From NCBI GenBank assembly GCA_035369865.1, contig DAOOVG010000072.1, forward strand, positions 1 through 11,479: a DNA stretch of 11,479 bases, read 5' to 3'. This document shows positions 1 to 6,399 of the stretch, piece by piece. The translations under genes were made by a program, and so were the position numbers. The notes under the pieces were generated by a model. The model was not told the origin of the DNA. It saw nothing but the letters and a program-made list of their open reading frames with translations, and did no database searches. This DNA is from MVYY01 sp035369865 (lineage in GTDB: Bacteria; Bacteroidota; Bacteroidia; Bacteroidales; Paludibacteraceae). Every line of letters begins with the position of its first letter. The stretch's first letter is position 1.

Positions 1-241
1 TAAAAGGAACTTCAAATGTAAAATAATTTTTGCAAAAAAAGAAATAATTATTCAACTTTTTTTAATTGCTGAATTCAAGTTCCAAATACAACTTTTTAGT
101 TAGACAAATTTCGTAATAAAAATTCAGGCGTAATGGACAAAAAATAGCCTAATTTTTGTTTATATATACCTTACCTTTGAATTTTTTTATGTGTCGACTC
201 GTTTAATTTATCTTTCTATTTCAGATAACGGGGAAAAATTG

Positions 242-249
242 TACCTTTG
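242..249 (+). promoter_or_regulatory. Candidate Bacteroidota -7 box (TACCTTTG) for the MFS exporter
   Basis: TACCTTTG matches the Bacteroidota sigma-ABfr -7 consensus TAnnTTTG exactly and is followed by GC and an A-run, as is common at such promoters. The expected -33 TTG about 19-20 bases upstream is only partly matched (TTTC near 219-222). A second TACCTTTG lies at 172-179, also without a well-spaced TTG. Motif match only; the true start site is not visible. Confidence 0.35.
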
Positions 250-410
250 CAAAAAATATCAAAGCCCTTCCTTTAGGAAATAACCAACTGGTTGTCAGCA
301 AAATGGTTCTTCTGATTAAGTCGACTTTTCTCGAGTAAAATTCTTATTAATTGCTTCTTCCAGCAAAACAAATTGCAATATTTTTTCAGGAAAAAATTAC
401 TCATCGTTGA

Positions 411-419
411 GAAAGGAGG
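411..419 (+). promoter_or_regulatory. Perfect anti-SD complement (GAAAGGAGG) inside the leader
   Basis: GAAAGGAGG is fully complementary to the conserved 3' end of 16S rRNA (CCUCCUUUC). It sits about 105 bases before the exporter start, and the only ATG just downstream (421) is one base away, too close for normal initiation. Bacteroidota genes rarely rely on strong SD sequences, so this run may be chance or part of leader-based control. Confidence 0.3.
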
Positions 420-420
420 G

Positions 421-441
421 ATGGAAAAATCATTCAAGTAA
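421..441 (+). CDS. Possible 6-codon leader peptide (MEKSFK)
   Basis: ATG directly after the SD-like run, six codons and TAA. SD-to-ATG spacing is only about one base, which argues against efficient translation. Listed because a second mini-ORF and a long leader precede the same exporter gene. No sequence similarity to a known leader peptide is recognised. Confidence 0.12.
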   Translation: MEKSFK

Positions 442-498
442 ATAATTAAAAGGAAATAATTCTTCATAAAAAAATAGGGAAGTTATTAAAGATAAAAA

Positions 499-522
499 AT
501 GGAAAATTTAGAAAGGAATTAA
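499..522 (+). CDS. Possible 7-codon upstream ORF abutting the MFS start (MENLERN)
   Basis: ATG at 499 opens a seven-codon frame ending in TAA at 520-522, two bases before the exporter ATG at 525. The AAAGGA that would serve the exporter (512-517) lies inside this mini-ORF. Such geometry would allow translational coupling, but with no strong SD of its own the mini-ORF may not be translated. Confidence 0.2.
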   Translation: MENLERN

Positions 523-524
523 AT

Positions 525-1778
525 ATGGGAATAAAAAGAATTGTTAGGCAAGGAGCACAAGAAATTTCTCAGCAACTCAAAAGTAATAAAACGCTTATTA
601 TTCTTTGTATAGAAGTAACTATCATGATGATGGGTATTGGCTTGGTGAGTCCCATCCTTCCCCAATACGCTCGTACCTTTGGTGTAAATATGACACTCAT
701 TGGCATGCTGATTACTATTTTTGGAATAGCTCGTATGATAGTGGATATTCCTGCTGGAAGATTGACCGATAAAGTGGGACGACGTCCAGTTTTGATTATT
801 GGTCCTTTAATTTTAGCCATTGGCTCTATTGGCTGCGGTTTGGCTCAAAATTACTGGTTATTTTTATCTTTCAGATTTATTCAGGGAATAGGTTCAGCAA
901 TGTACACAACGGCGGCAATGGTCATGTTAGCAGATATCAGTACAGAAGATAATCGTGGGAAACTAATGAGCTTCTATCAAGGTTGCATACTTCTTGGAGC
1001 AGGTTTAGGTCCTACAATGGGTGGTTTCCTTGCTCAATATTTTGGATTAAGAGTTCCTTTTTTTGCCTTTGCTGCTTTAGCAATTAGCGCAAGTATTTGG
1101 GCATATTTTAGTTTACCTGAATCTCGCCCAGAAAAAATTTACAAGCAATCAAAAAATCAAGAGGTTTTATTGGATTCTCATCAGAAAGCTATCAAGAATT
1201 TGTTGCGAGATCCTAATTTTCTTCTTATTTCACTGATCACTTTTGGTGTGTTCATTACTCGACAAGGAGCTCAAAATCAGATTCTGCCTTTGTTGAGTGC
1301 TGATCGTCTTGGCTTAAATGAAGGACAGATTGGTTTCGCACTTACAATAGTGGCAGTAATTCAACTTGTTACTATTTTTATCAGTGGAAGGCTTTCTGAT
1401 CGGATTGGCAGAAAAGCTGTTATTACGCCGGGAGCCATTATCATTGCTATTTCGTTGATTATGCTCTCATATACTAACAGTTATTCTTTTTTAATTTTTA
1501 CTTGTCTTATTATGGGAATTGGAATTGGAACGTGTGGACCTATTTCTTCAGCTTATGTGGCGGATATTATTCCCAAAGAGAGTTACAGTGTTGGAATGGG
1601 CACCTATCGTGCTATTTCCGATTTGGGGTTTGTAATTGGACCCGTTTTGTTGGGCTGGCTTTGTGATGTCAAAAATTTTGATTTTGCTTTACTATGCAAT
1701 AGCGTATTCTTGTTTGGTGTTGTCTTACTTTTTCAATTCAAAGCCGAAGAAAGTCATTGTGTTTCGTGGAAAGTGTAG
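525..1778 (+). CDS. MFS transporter, DHA1-type drug/proton antiporter family
   Basis: A 417-residue inner-membrane transporter of the usual 12-helix MFS length. Signature motifs are visible: motif A in the loop after TM2 (GRLTDKVGRR, about 78-87) and its repeat in the second half (GRLSDRIGRK, about 288-297); motif B RFIQGIGSA (117-125); and antiporter motif C with GAGLGPTMGG (158-167). The Arg in motif B and the GP pair in motif C are typical of proton-driven exporters of the DHA1/TetA-like group, so it probably expels a drug or metabolite; the substrate cannot be read from sequence. A central loop of about 30 polar residues (200-230) joins the two six-helix halves. The start at 525 is supported by AAAGGA seven bases upstream. 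The stop is TAG. It stands alone, with a long leader before it and the decayed R-M locus behind it. Confidence 0.9.
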   Translation: MGIKRIVRQGAQEISQQLKSNKTLIILCIEVTIMMMGIGLVSPILPQYARTFGVNMTLIGMLITIFGIARMIVDIPAGRLTDKVGRRPVLIIGPLILAIGSIGCGLAQNYWLFLSFRFIQGIGSAMYTTAAMVMLADISTEDNRGKLMSFYQGCILLGAGLGPTMGGFLAQYFGLRVPFFAFAALAISASIWAYFSLPESRPEKIYKQSKNQEVLLDSHQKAIKNLLRDPNFLLISLITFGVFITRQGAQNQILPLLSADRLGLNEGQIGFALTIVAVIQLVTIFISGRLSDRIGRKAVITPGAIIIAISLIMLSYTNSYSFLIFTCLIMGIGIGTCGPISSAYVADIIPKESYSVGMGTYRAISDLGFVIGPVLLGWLCDVKNFDFALLCNSVFLFGVVLLFQFKAEESHCVSWKV

Positions 1779-1865
1779 CTTTTATAAAAAATGTAGGCGA
1801 GGGATGAAAAATTTTAAAATTAAAAAGCTTGTTTGAATGGGAGTAAAAAAATAATAAATTTGTAA

Positions 1866-2390
1866 AGAATATTTTGCAAAAATTATTCAGATTATAACCA
1901 AATTGACAAAAGATCTGTTGATAATTATCAAGAAATGTGGAATTTTGATGACGAAATTGCTTTATGGCTAAAGCTTTTTACTGGTGAATTTATTCCAAAT
2001 AAATATTTAGATTGAATTTCAGTTAAAAAACTTAAAGATACCAGACGTTTATTTTTCAATGAAATGCCAGAAAAAGTTCAAAATAAAATTATTGAATTTT
2101 TTGAGCAAAACAGAATTATTGTTGTAAGCGATATATTGAAAGGAAGAGGGGGCTTATCTGCTCAGTGAATGTTGGTAACAAGGTATAATGGTGAGAAGAA
2201 AACAACTGACTGGATATTGAAAAATATCAATGAGGCTATGAATTTTTTTGGGAAAGGAGAAATAGCCATTTCACCAAAGGGAAGTCTTTATATTGGGAAA
2301 ATTACTCTTCAAAGAAAAGGTGAAACTTCCGATCCCACAAAATTACAATTTAAAATTAAGCCTTGTCAATTATTTAGTTTAGGAGAATAG
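1866..2390 (+). pseudogene. Decayed type II restriction endonuclease-like gene
   Basis: One frame reads as coherent, Trp/Phe-rich protein from about 1866 to the TAG at 2388-2390 but is cut by TGA at 2013-2015 (after ...NKYLD) and TGA at 2166-2168 (after ...GGLSAQ). Both positions fit a former TGG Trp codon (LDWISV, SAQWML). The 5' end is also lost: TAA at 1863-1865 closes the frame, and a more plausible start of the protein (EYFAK) lies in another frame, suggesting a one-base slip in the A-tract near 1878-1882. An intact 73-codon tail (2169-2390) carries SPKGSLYIGKITLQRKG and LQFKIKPCQLF, a C-terminal style that I associate with some type II restriction enzymes. The assignment rests mainly on being two bases upstream of a DNA methyltransferase; no PD-(D/E)xK core is confidently placed. 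Remaining length, about 175 codons, is short for a full enzyme. Confidence 0.6.
2381..2385 (+). promoter_or_regulatory. AGGAG ribosome-binding site for the methyltransferase
   Basis: AGGAG seven bases before the ATG at 2393, lying within the last codons of the endonuclease remnant. It supports the chosen methyltransferase start and indicates that the two genes were once translationally coupled. Confidence 0.5.
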
Positions 2391-2392
2391 GT

Positions 2393-3187
2393 ATGGAGAT
2401 AAATAAAGTATACTTGGGCGACTGTATAGAGATAATGAAAAATTTACCAGAAAAAACAGTAGATTTAATTTTTGCAGATCCTCCTTTTAACATTGGTATA
2501 AAATATGATATTCACAACGATAACATGTCGTACGATGATTATTATCATTGGTCTGAAAGTTGGATAAAAGAATGTTTTCGCTTGCTTAAAGATAATGGCT
2601 CTATCTATATAGCAATAGGTGATGAATTTGCTGCTGAAATCAATATTATTTTAAAAAAAACAGGATTTAATTTCCGTAATTGGATTATCTGGTATTATAC
2701 TTTTGGACAAAATCAAAGAAAAAAATTTAATCGAGCCCATACCCATATTTTATATTTTACAAAGAGTAAAGAACGTTTTATTTTTAATGATTCTCAAATT
2801 AGAATTCCTTCAGCACGTCAACTTGTTTATAAAGATAAACGAGCAAATCCTATAGGCAAAATTCCTGATGACGTCTGGCAATTTTCAAGAGTATGTGGAA
2901 CTTTTAAAGAAAGGATCGGAAAACATCCTTGTCAAATGCCTGAAGATTTACTCGAATTAATCATAAAAACCAGTTCCAATGAAGAGGACATTGTGTTGGA
3001 CCCATTTGGCGGAACGGGAACGACAGCGGCGGTTGCTAAAAAATTAAAACGTAATTATCTAACAATGGAAATTTCACAAGATTATTACAACATCATTTTA
3101 AAAAGGCTGGAAGGGAAAATTCCTCTTTTCAGAAGAAAAAATGCAGAAGAACAGGAGAAACAAAAAACATTATTTGATATTGAATAA
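2393..3187 (+). CDS. Beta-class site-specific DNA methyltransferase of a type II R-M system
   Basis: A 264-residue enzyme that transfers a methyl group from S-adenosylmethionine to an exocyclic amino group of a base in a short DNA site. Motif order identifies the beta class: catalytic motif IV ADPPFNIG near the N-terminus (DPPF at 29-32), a central target-recognition region (about 100-170), motif X HPCQMPEDLLELII (178-191), then SAM-binding motif I DPFGGTGTT (203-211). D/N-PP-Y/F usually signals N6-adenine methylation, though N4-cytosine cannot be excluded; the recognition site is not deducible. It is intact while the gene two bases upstream, probably its cognate endonuclease, is broken, so it now probably acts as a solitary methylase. 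The C-terminus is Lys/Glu/Gln-rich. Low GC matches its neighbours, giving no compositional sign of recent arrival. Confidence 0.9.
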   Translation: MEINKVYLGDCIEIMKNLPEKTVDLIFADPPFNIGIKYDIHNDNMSYDDYYHWSESWIKECFRLLKDNGSIYIAIGDEFAAEINIILKKTGFNFRNWIIWYYTFGQNQRKKFNRAHTHILYFTKSKERFIFNDSQIRIPSARQLVYKDKRANPIGKIPDDVWQFSRVCGTFKERIGKHPCQMPEDLLELIIKTSSNEEDIVLDPFGGTGTTAAVAKKLKRNYLTMEISQDYYNIILKRLEGKIPLFRRKNAEEQEKQKTLFDIE

Positions 3188-3190
3188 ACG

Positions 3191-3217
3191 AATAAATTTC
3201 ACTATTTGAAAATTATT
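3191..3217 (+). terminator. Weak AT-rich hairpin between methyltransferase and prfA
   Basis: AATAAATTTC (3191-3200) pairs with GAAAATTATT (3208-3217) with one mismatch and a 7-base loop, followed by TATTTTAA. Almost all pairs are A-T, so the stem is weak; it may end the R-M transcript or be chance in AT-rich DNA. Confidence 0.25.
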
Positions 3218-3246
3218 TATTTTAAGAAAAAGAAAAAAACAAGAAG

Positions 3247-4332
3247 ATGGCTAATAATTCTTTATTGGAAAAACTGGAAGGACTACAAAATAAATTTGAT
3301 GAAGTTTCAATTTTAATAAATGATCCTGCGGTGTTTGGGGATCAAAAAAAATTCACAAAACTTAATAAGGAATACCATGACTTAGAGCAGATTCTTTCCG
3401 TAAAAAAAGAATATGAAACAGCTTTAACTAATTTGTCTGAAGCAAAAAAAATACTTGAAAACGAAACCGATGCCGATTTACGTGAGATAGCTAAAATGGA
3501 AATTGAACAGTTAGAAAAATTAATTCCTGATTTGGAAGAAAAAATAAAATTGCTTCTCATTCCTGCCGATCCAGCAGATAAGAAAAATGCTATTGTAGAG
3601 ATACGAAGTGGAACAGGAGGGGATGAAGCTGCTCTTTTTGCCGGTGATTTGTTTCACATGTATGCAAAATATTGTGAAAACAAAGGTTGGAAAATAGAAA
3701 TTACTGATTTTAATGAAGGTACAGCAGGTGGTTACAAACAAATTGTTTTTACTGTAACCGGCGAAAATGTGTATGGAACACTTAAGTACGAATCAGGCGT
3801 TCATCGCGTGCAACGTGTTCCCCAAACGGAAACTCAAGGACGAATTCATACTTCAGCAGCTACTGTAGCGGTGTTTCCTGAAGCTGAAGAATTCGATATT
3901 GAATTGAAAGAATCGGATATCCGTGTAGATATTTTTTGTTCCTCCGGTCCAGGTGGACAGTCGGTCAATACAACCTATTCTGCCATTCGTCTGACACATA
4001 TTCCAACGGGTATTACCGTTCAATGTCAAGATGAAAAATCCCAGCATAAAAATAAATTGAAAGCAATGACAGAATTACGTTCACGCTTGTACGCTATTGA
4101 ATATCAAAAGTATGTGGACGAAATTAGTTCGAAACGCAAAACAATGGTATCTACTGGTGATCGTTCTGCAAAAATTCGTACCTATAATTTTCCACAAGGA
4201 CGAGTTACCGACCATCGGATTAATTATACACTTTATAATCTTCCAGCTTTTATGAATGGCGAAATTCAACCACTGATTGATCAACTTATCATTGCCGAAA
4301 ATGCAGAAAGATTAAAAGCTGCTGAATTATAA
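3247..4332 (+). CDS. prfA: Peptide chain release factor 1 (RF1)
   Basis: A 361-residue protein, the normal RF1 length, that reads UAA and UAG in the ribosomal A site and triggers hydrolysis of peptidyl-tRNA. The catalytic GGQ loop is in SSGPGGQSVNTT (GGQ at 236-238), followed by the conserved DEKSQHKNK. The stop-codon recognition tripeptide region reads RVPQTETQGRIHTSAA, with PQT at 192-194 where E. coli RF1 has PAT; this separates it from RF2, which carries SPF there. The N-terminal 100 residues are Lys/Glu-rich helices as expected of domain 1. The Gln of GGQ is a target for methylation by PrmC in other bacteria. It lies 37 bases upstream of pyrF on the same strand, an association I recall from other Bacteroidota, and the two are probably co-transcribed. 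Confidence 0.97.
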   Translation: MANNSLLEKLEGLQNKFDEVSILINDPAVFGDQKKFTKLNKEYHDLEQILSVKKEYETALTNLSEAKKILENETDADLREIAKMEIEQLEKLIPDLEEKIKLLLIPADPADKKNAIVEIRSGTGGDEAALFAGDLFHMYAKYCENKGWKIEITDFNEGTAGGYKQIVFTVTGENVYGTLKYESGVHRVQRVPQTETQGRIHTSAATVAVFPEAEEFDIELKESDIRVDIFCSSGPGGQSVNTTYSAIRLTHIPTGITVQCQDEKSQHKNKLKAMTELRSRLYAIEYQKYVDEISSKRKTMVSTGDRSAKIRTYNFPQGRVTDHRINYTLYNLPAFMNGEIQPLIDQLIIAENAERLKAAEL

Positions 4333-4369
4333 TTATTCTTTTCCTTATCATGATTTTAAAAATATTTTT

Positions 4370-5206
4370 ATGACTAAGCATGAACTTTTCGAGCAGATAA
4401 AAAAGAAAAAATCTTTTTTGTGCGTTGGACTTGATACTGATATTCACAAAATACCTTCTCACCTATTAAAATCATCGGAAGATCCAATTTTTAATTTTAA
4501 CCGAGCCATTATTGATGCTACAGCAGAGTTTTGTGTGGCTTATAAACCGAACTTAGCATTCTATGAGAGTGCTGGAACAAAAGGTTGGGAATCTTTAGCC
4601 CGAACAGTAAATTATTTGAAAAACAATTATCCAGAACAGTTTCTTATTGCCGATGCCAAACGAGGAGATATTGGAAACACATCTCAAAAATATGCAGAAA
4701 CTTTTTTTGAAAATTTGAATTTTGATGCTATTACCTTACATCCTTACATGGGAAAAGATACAGTTGTTCCTTTTTTGAATTATAAAAACAAATGGGTCGT
4801 TTTATTGATACTAACTTCCAACAAAAGTGCTACCGATTTTCAACTCCTTCGAATATCAGAAAATGGTGATTTTTTATTTGAAAAAATACTTAAAGATTCT
4901 TTACAATGGGGAAATGAAGAAAATATGATGTATGTTGTTGGAGCTACGCAAGCAGAAATGTTGAAAAAAGTACGAGCTATTGCTCCTCATCATTTCTTAT
5001 TAATACCTGGAATTGGTGCACAAGGTGGAAATTTGGAAGAAGTGGCATCGGCTGGTTTAAATGAAGTTTGTGGATTATTAGTAAATTCTTCACGACAGAT
5101 TATTTATGTTTCTTCTGAAAAAGATTTTGCCAGTGCTGCTCAGGCAGAAGCAAAAAAGTTGCAAACTACTATGGAATGCTTGCTTAAACAACATGAAATA
5201 ATTTAA
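4370..5206 (+). CDS. pyrF: Orotidine 5'-phosphate decarboxylase (PyrF, type 2)
   Basis: A 278-residue enzyme that removes CO2 from OMP to give UMP, the last step of de novo pyrimidine synthesis. The active-site signature is IADAKRGDIGNTS (residues 93-105), with the catalytic Lys at 97 inside the charged Asp-Lys-Asp network. The N-terminal FLCVGLDTD (16-24) and KPNLAFYES (59-67) form the rest of the pyrimidine site, and PGIGAQGG near the C-terminus binds the phosphate. Length and spacing match the longer 'type 2' PyrF group found in Bacteroidota and mycobacteria rather than the roughly 240-residue E. coli type. No SD precedes the ATG, as is usual in this phylum. It probably shares a transcript with prfA. 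Intact, which implies that the organism still makes pyrimidines, or at least recently did. Confidence 0.95.
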   Translation: MTKHELFEQIKKKKSFLCVGLDTDIHKIPSHLLKSSEDPIFNFNRAIIDATAEFCVAYKPNLAFYESAGTKGWESLARTVNYLKNNYPEQFLIADAKRGDIGNTSQKYAETFFENLNFDAITLHPYMGKDTVVPFLNYKNKWVVLLILTSNKSATDFQLLRISENGDFLFEKILKDSLQWGNEENMMYVVGATQAEMLKKVRAIAPHHFLLIPGIGAQGGNLEEVASAGLNEVCGLLVNSSRQIIYVSSEKDFASAAQAEAKKLQTTMECLLKQHEII

Positions 5207-5530
5207 TGTTTTTATTATTGTTACGGTTAAAAAAAATTTTATTTATTGTTGAATAAAAAGAAAGTACTTACTGCTGACTCAATTTACAATTTGTGCTACC
5301 TTTTTGCTTTAGGCTTGCTTAGATAGTAATCTGCTGAGCATAAGGGAAGTAGTTTTGAAGCAGAGCATCCTTTTGAAAAACGCATTCAATCCTACATCGG
5401 TTTGATGTTAATATTTTGTTATTACTATTCAAATTAAAATTAATGATAACAATTTGGTATAAAATCATTTTCTATCTTTATTAATTCGTTAGTTTTGTTC
5501 CTTTATTGTTCACATTTTTTTAAAAAAATT
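5207..5530. other. 324-base spacer between pyrF and the RsmI-like gene
   Basis: No gene is recognised. The flanks are extremely AT-rich, but about 5270-5400 is markedly richer in G+C (near 39% by hand count). Short open stretches exist in it on both strands, for example a minus-strand frame ending in YFPYAQQITI, but none has a start or a known domain. It contains a possible imperfect stem GCTTAG/CTGAGC (near 5315-5340) and two CTGCTGA repeats. It could be a gene remnant or a small RNA. A promoter-like box lies at its right end (5490-5497). Confidence 0.4.
5490..5497 (+). promoter_or_regulatory. Candidate -7 box (TAGTTTTG) for the RsmI-like gene
   Basis: TAGTTTTG matches TAnnTTTG and lies 33 bases before the ATG at 5531, giving a leader of ordinary length. 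The TTG expected about 19-20 bases upstream is absent (the nearest, at 5454-5456, is 33 bases away), so support is from one box only. Confidence 0.3.
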
Positions 5531-6241
5531 ATGGCAAGTTTATATCTCATTCCCACACCGTTAGGAACGACCTCGTTAGAAAAAATATTTCCTTCTTACA
5601 ATATAGAAATTATTAACCGATTGAACCATTTTGTGGTAGAAAATGTGCGAACTGCCAGAAGATTTTTGAAACAAATTTCTCAGGAAAGAAATATCAATGA
5701 AGTGAAATTTTATTTGCTAAATGAACATTCTTCAAAAGAAGAGTTAAGTTGTTTATTAGAACCACTGTACAATGGTTTTGATTTGGGACTCATGTCTGAA
5801 GCAGGATGTCCAGCGGTGTCAGATCCTGGTGCGGATTTAGTTGCTTTGGCACATAAAAACAATTTTACTGTGATTCCTTTGATTGGTCCATCTTCTGTTT
5901 TGCTTTCGTTGATGGCTTCGGGGTTCAATGGACAAAATTTTGAATTTGTCGGTTATTTACCTGTCCAATCTGAGGAACGAATCAAAACACTTCGCCGACT
6001 TGAAGCAAAAGTATATGCTGAAAATCAAACACAAATTTTTATTGAAACTCCTTACAGAAACATGAAAATGTTGGAAACTATTTTAAAAGTATGCCAACCT
6101 TCTACTCAATTATGTATTGCAGCGGATGTTACTTTAGAAAGTGAATTTATCAAGACAAAAAGCATTGGAGAATGGCGGAAAAACTTGCCTGATCTTCAAA
6201 ATAAACCGTGCATATTTTTATTATACAAAACTTGGGTTTAA
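5531..6241 (+). CDS. RsmI-like SAM-dependent methyltransferase (tetrapyrrole methylase fold)
   Basis: A 236-residue protein of the family that includes RsmI, the 2'-O-methyltransferase of 16S rRNA C1402. The opening SLYLIPTPLG corresponds to the RsmI start (LYIVPTPIG), and the hallmark SEAGCPAVSDPGADLV matches the RsmI V-S-D-A-G-x-P-x-I-S-D-P-G block that shapes the SAM site. A later IGPSSVLLSLMASG also aligns. It differs from true RsmI in the N-terminal third: the usual GNLxDIT and ExxEDTRHT segments are replaced by GTTSLEKIF and VVENVRTARRFL. This suggests the second, Bacteroidota-type paralogue often annotated only as 'SAM-dependent methyltransferase', so substrate is uncertain and no symbol is given. 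The ATG at 5531 is preferred to an in-frame TTG 36 bases upstream, because family homology begins at MASLYLIP and the TTG overlaps the promoter-like box. Confidence 0.85.
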   Translation: MASLYLIPTPLGTTSLEKIFPSYNIEIINRLNHFVVENVRTARRFLKQISQERNINEVKFYLLNEHSSKEELSCLLEPLYNGFDLGLMSEAGCPAVSDPGADLVALAHKNNFTVIPLIGPSSVLLSLMASGFNGQNFEFVGYLPVQSEERIKTLRRLEAKVYAENQTQIFIETPYRNMKMLETILKVCQPSTQLCIAADVTLESEFIKTKSIGEWRKNLPDLQNKPCIFLLYKTWV

Positions 6242-6282
6242 ACAACAAATTAGCTGATATTTCAAAAAATTCATATAATCTT

Positions 6283-6294
6283 GGTATTAATACC
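6283..6294. repeat. Perfect 12-base palindrome GGTATTAATACC
   Basis: A perfect two-fold palindrome in the spacer between two convergent genes. It may contribute to termination or be a protein site; no copy was seen elsewhere in the window. Confidence 0.35.
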
Positions 6295-6330
6295 TGAGAA
6301 AATTATAACTGGTGAAGTTGTAATTTAATC

Positions 6331-6360
6331 GTTAGATTATTAATATCATTGATAATCAAC
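6331..6360. terminator. Possible hairpin between convergent genes
   Basis: GTTAGATTAT (6331-6340) pairs with ATAATCAAC (6352-6360) with one bulged A and an 11-base loop. It sits between the ends of the RsmI-like gene (+) and the beta-barrel protein gene (-), where a bidirectional terminator is expected. The stem is AT-rich and lacks a long T-run. Confidence 0.3.
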
Positions 6361-6399
6361 ACAATTAAACATTTTTACCATTTTTTGACCTGCACCTTT

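Larger units (their letters stand above)
1..524. other. Gene-free AT-rich leader/spacer upstream of the MFS exporter
   Basis: No convincing protein-coding gene is visible on either strand; a 64-codon open frame on the minus strand (273-467) has no recognisable domain and is low-complexity. The stretch contains two copies of TACCTTTG (172-179 and 242-249), a 10-base palindrome AAGTCGACTT at 318-327, a perfect Shine-Dalgarno-like run at 411-419 and two tiny open frames (421-441, 499-522). If transcription starts just after 249, the exporter mRNA has a leader of about 270 bases, which is long for an ordinary gene. Confidence 0.6.

Noticed and set aside
6..83. Inverted pair GGAACTT (6-12) and AAGTTCC (77-83)
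   Set aside because: Short arms separated by 64 bases in AT-rich DNA; not distinguishable from chance.
273..467. Open frame of 64 codons on the minus strand in the leader
   Set aside because: Phe/Leu/Lys/Asn-rich, no domain, no promoter or ribosome site, and overlaps the leader elements on the plus strand.
1636..1836. 66-codon frame overlapping the 3' end of the MFS gene
   Set aside because: Lies mostly inside the exporter in another frame and has no family features; its tail is spacer sequence.
5495..5530. TTG start extending the RsmI-like protein by 12 residues
   Set aside because: The added residues are unlike the family and overlap the candidate -7 box; the ATG at 5531 matches the family start.
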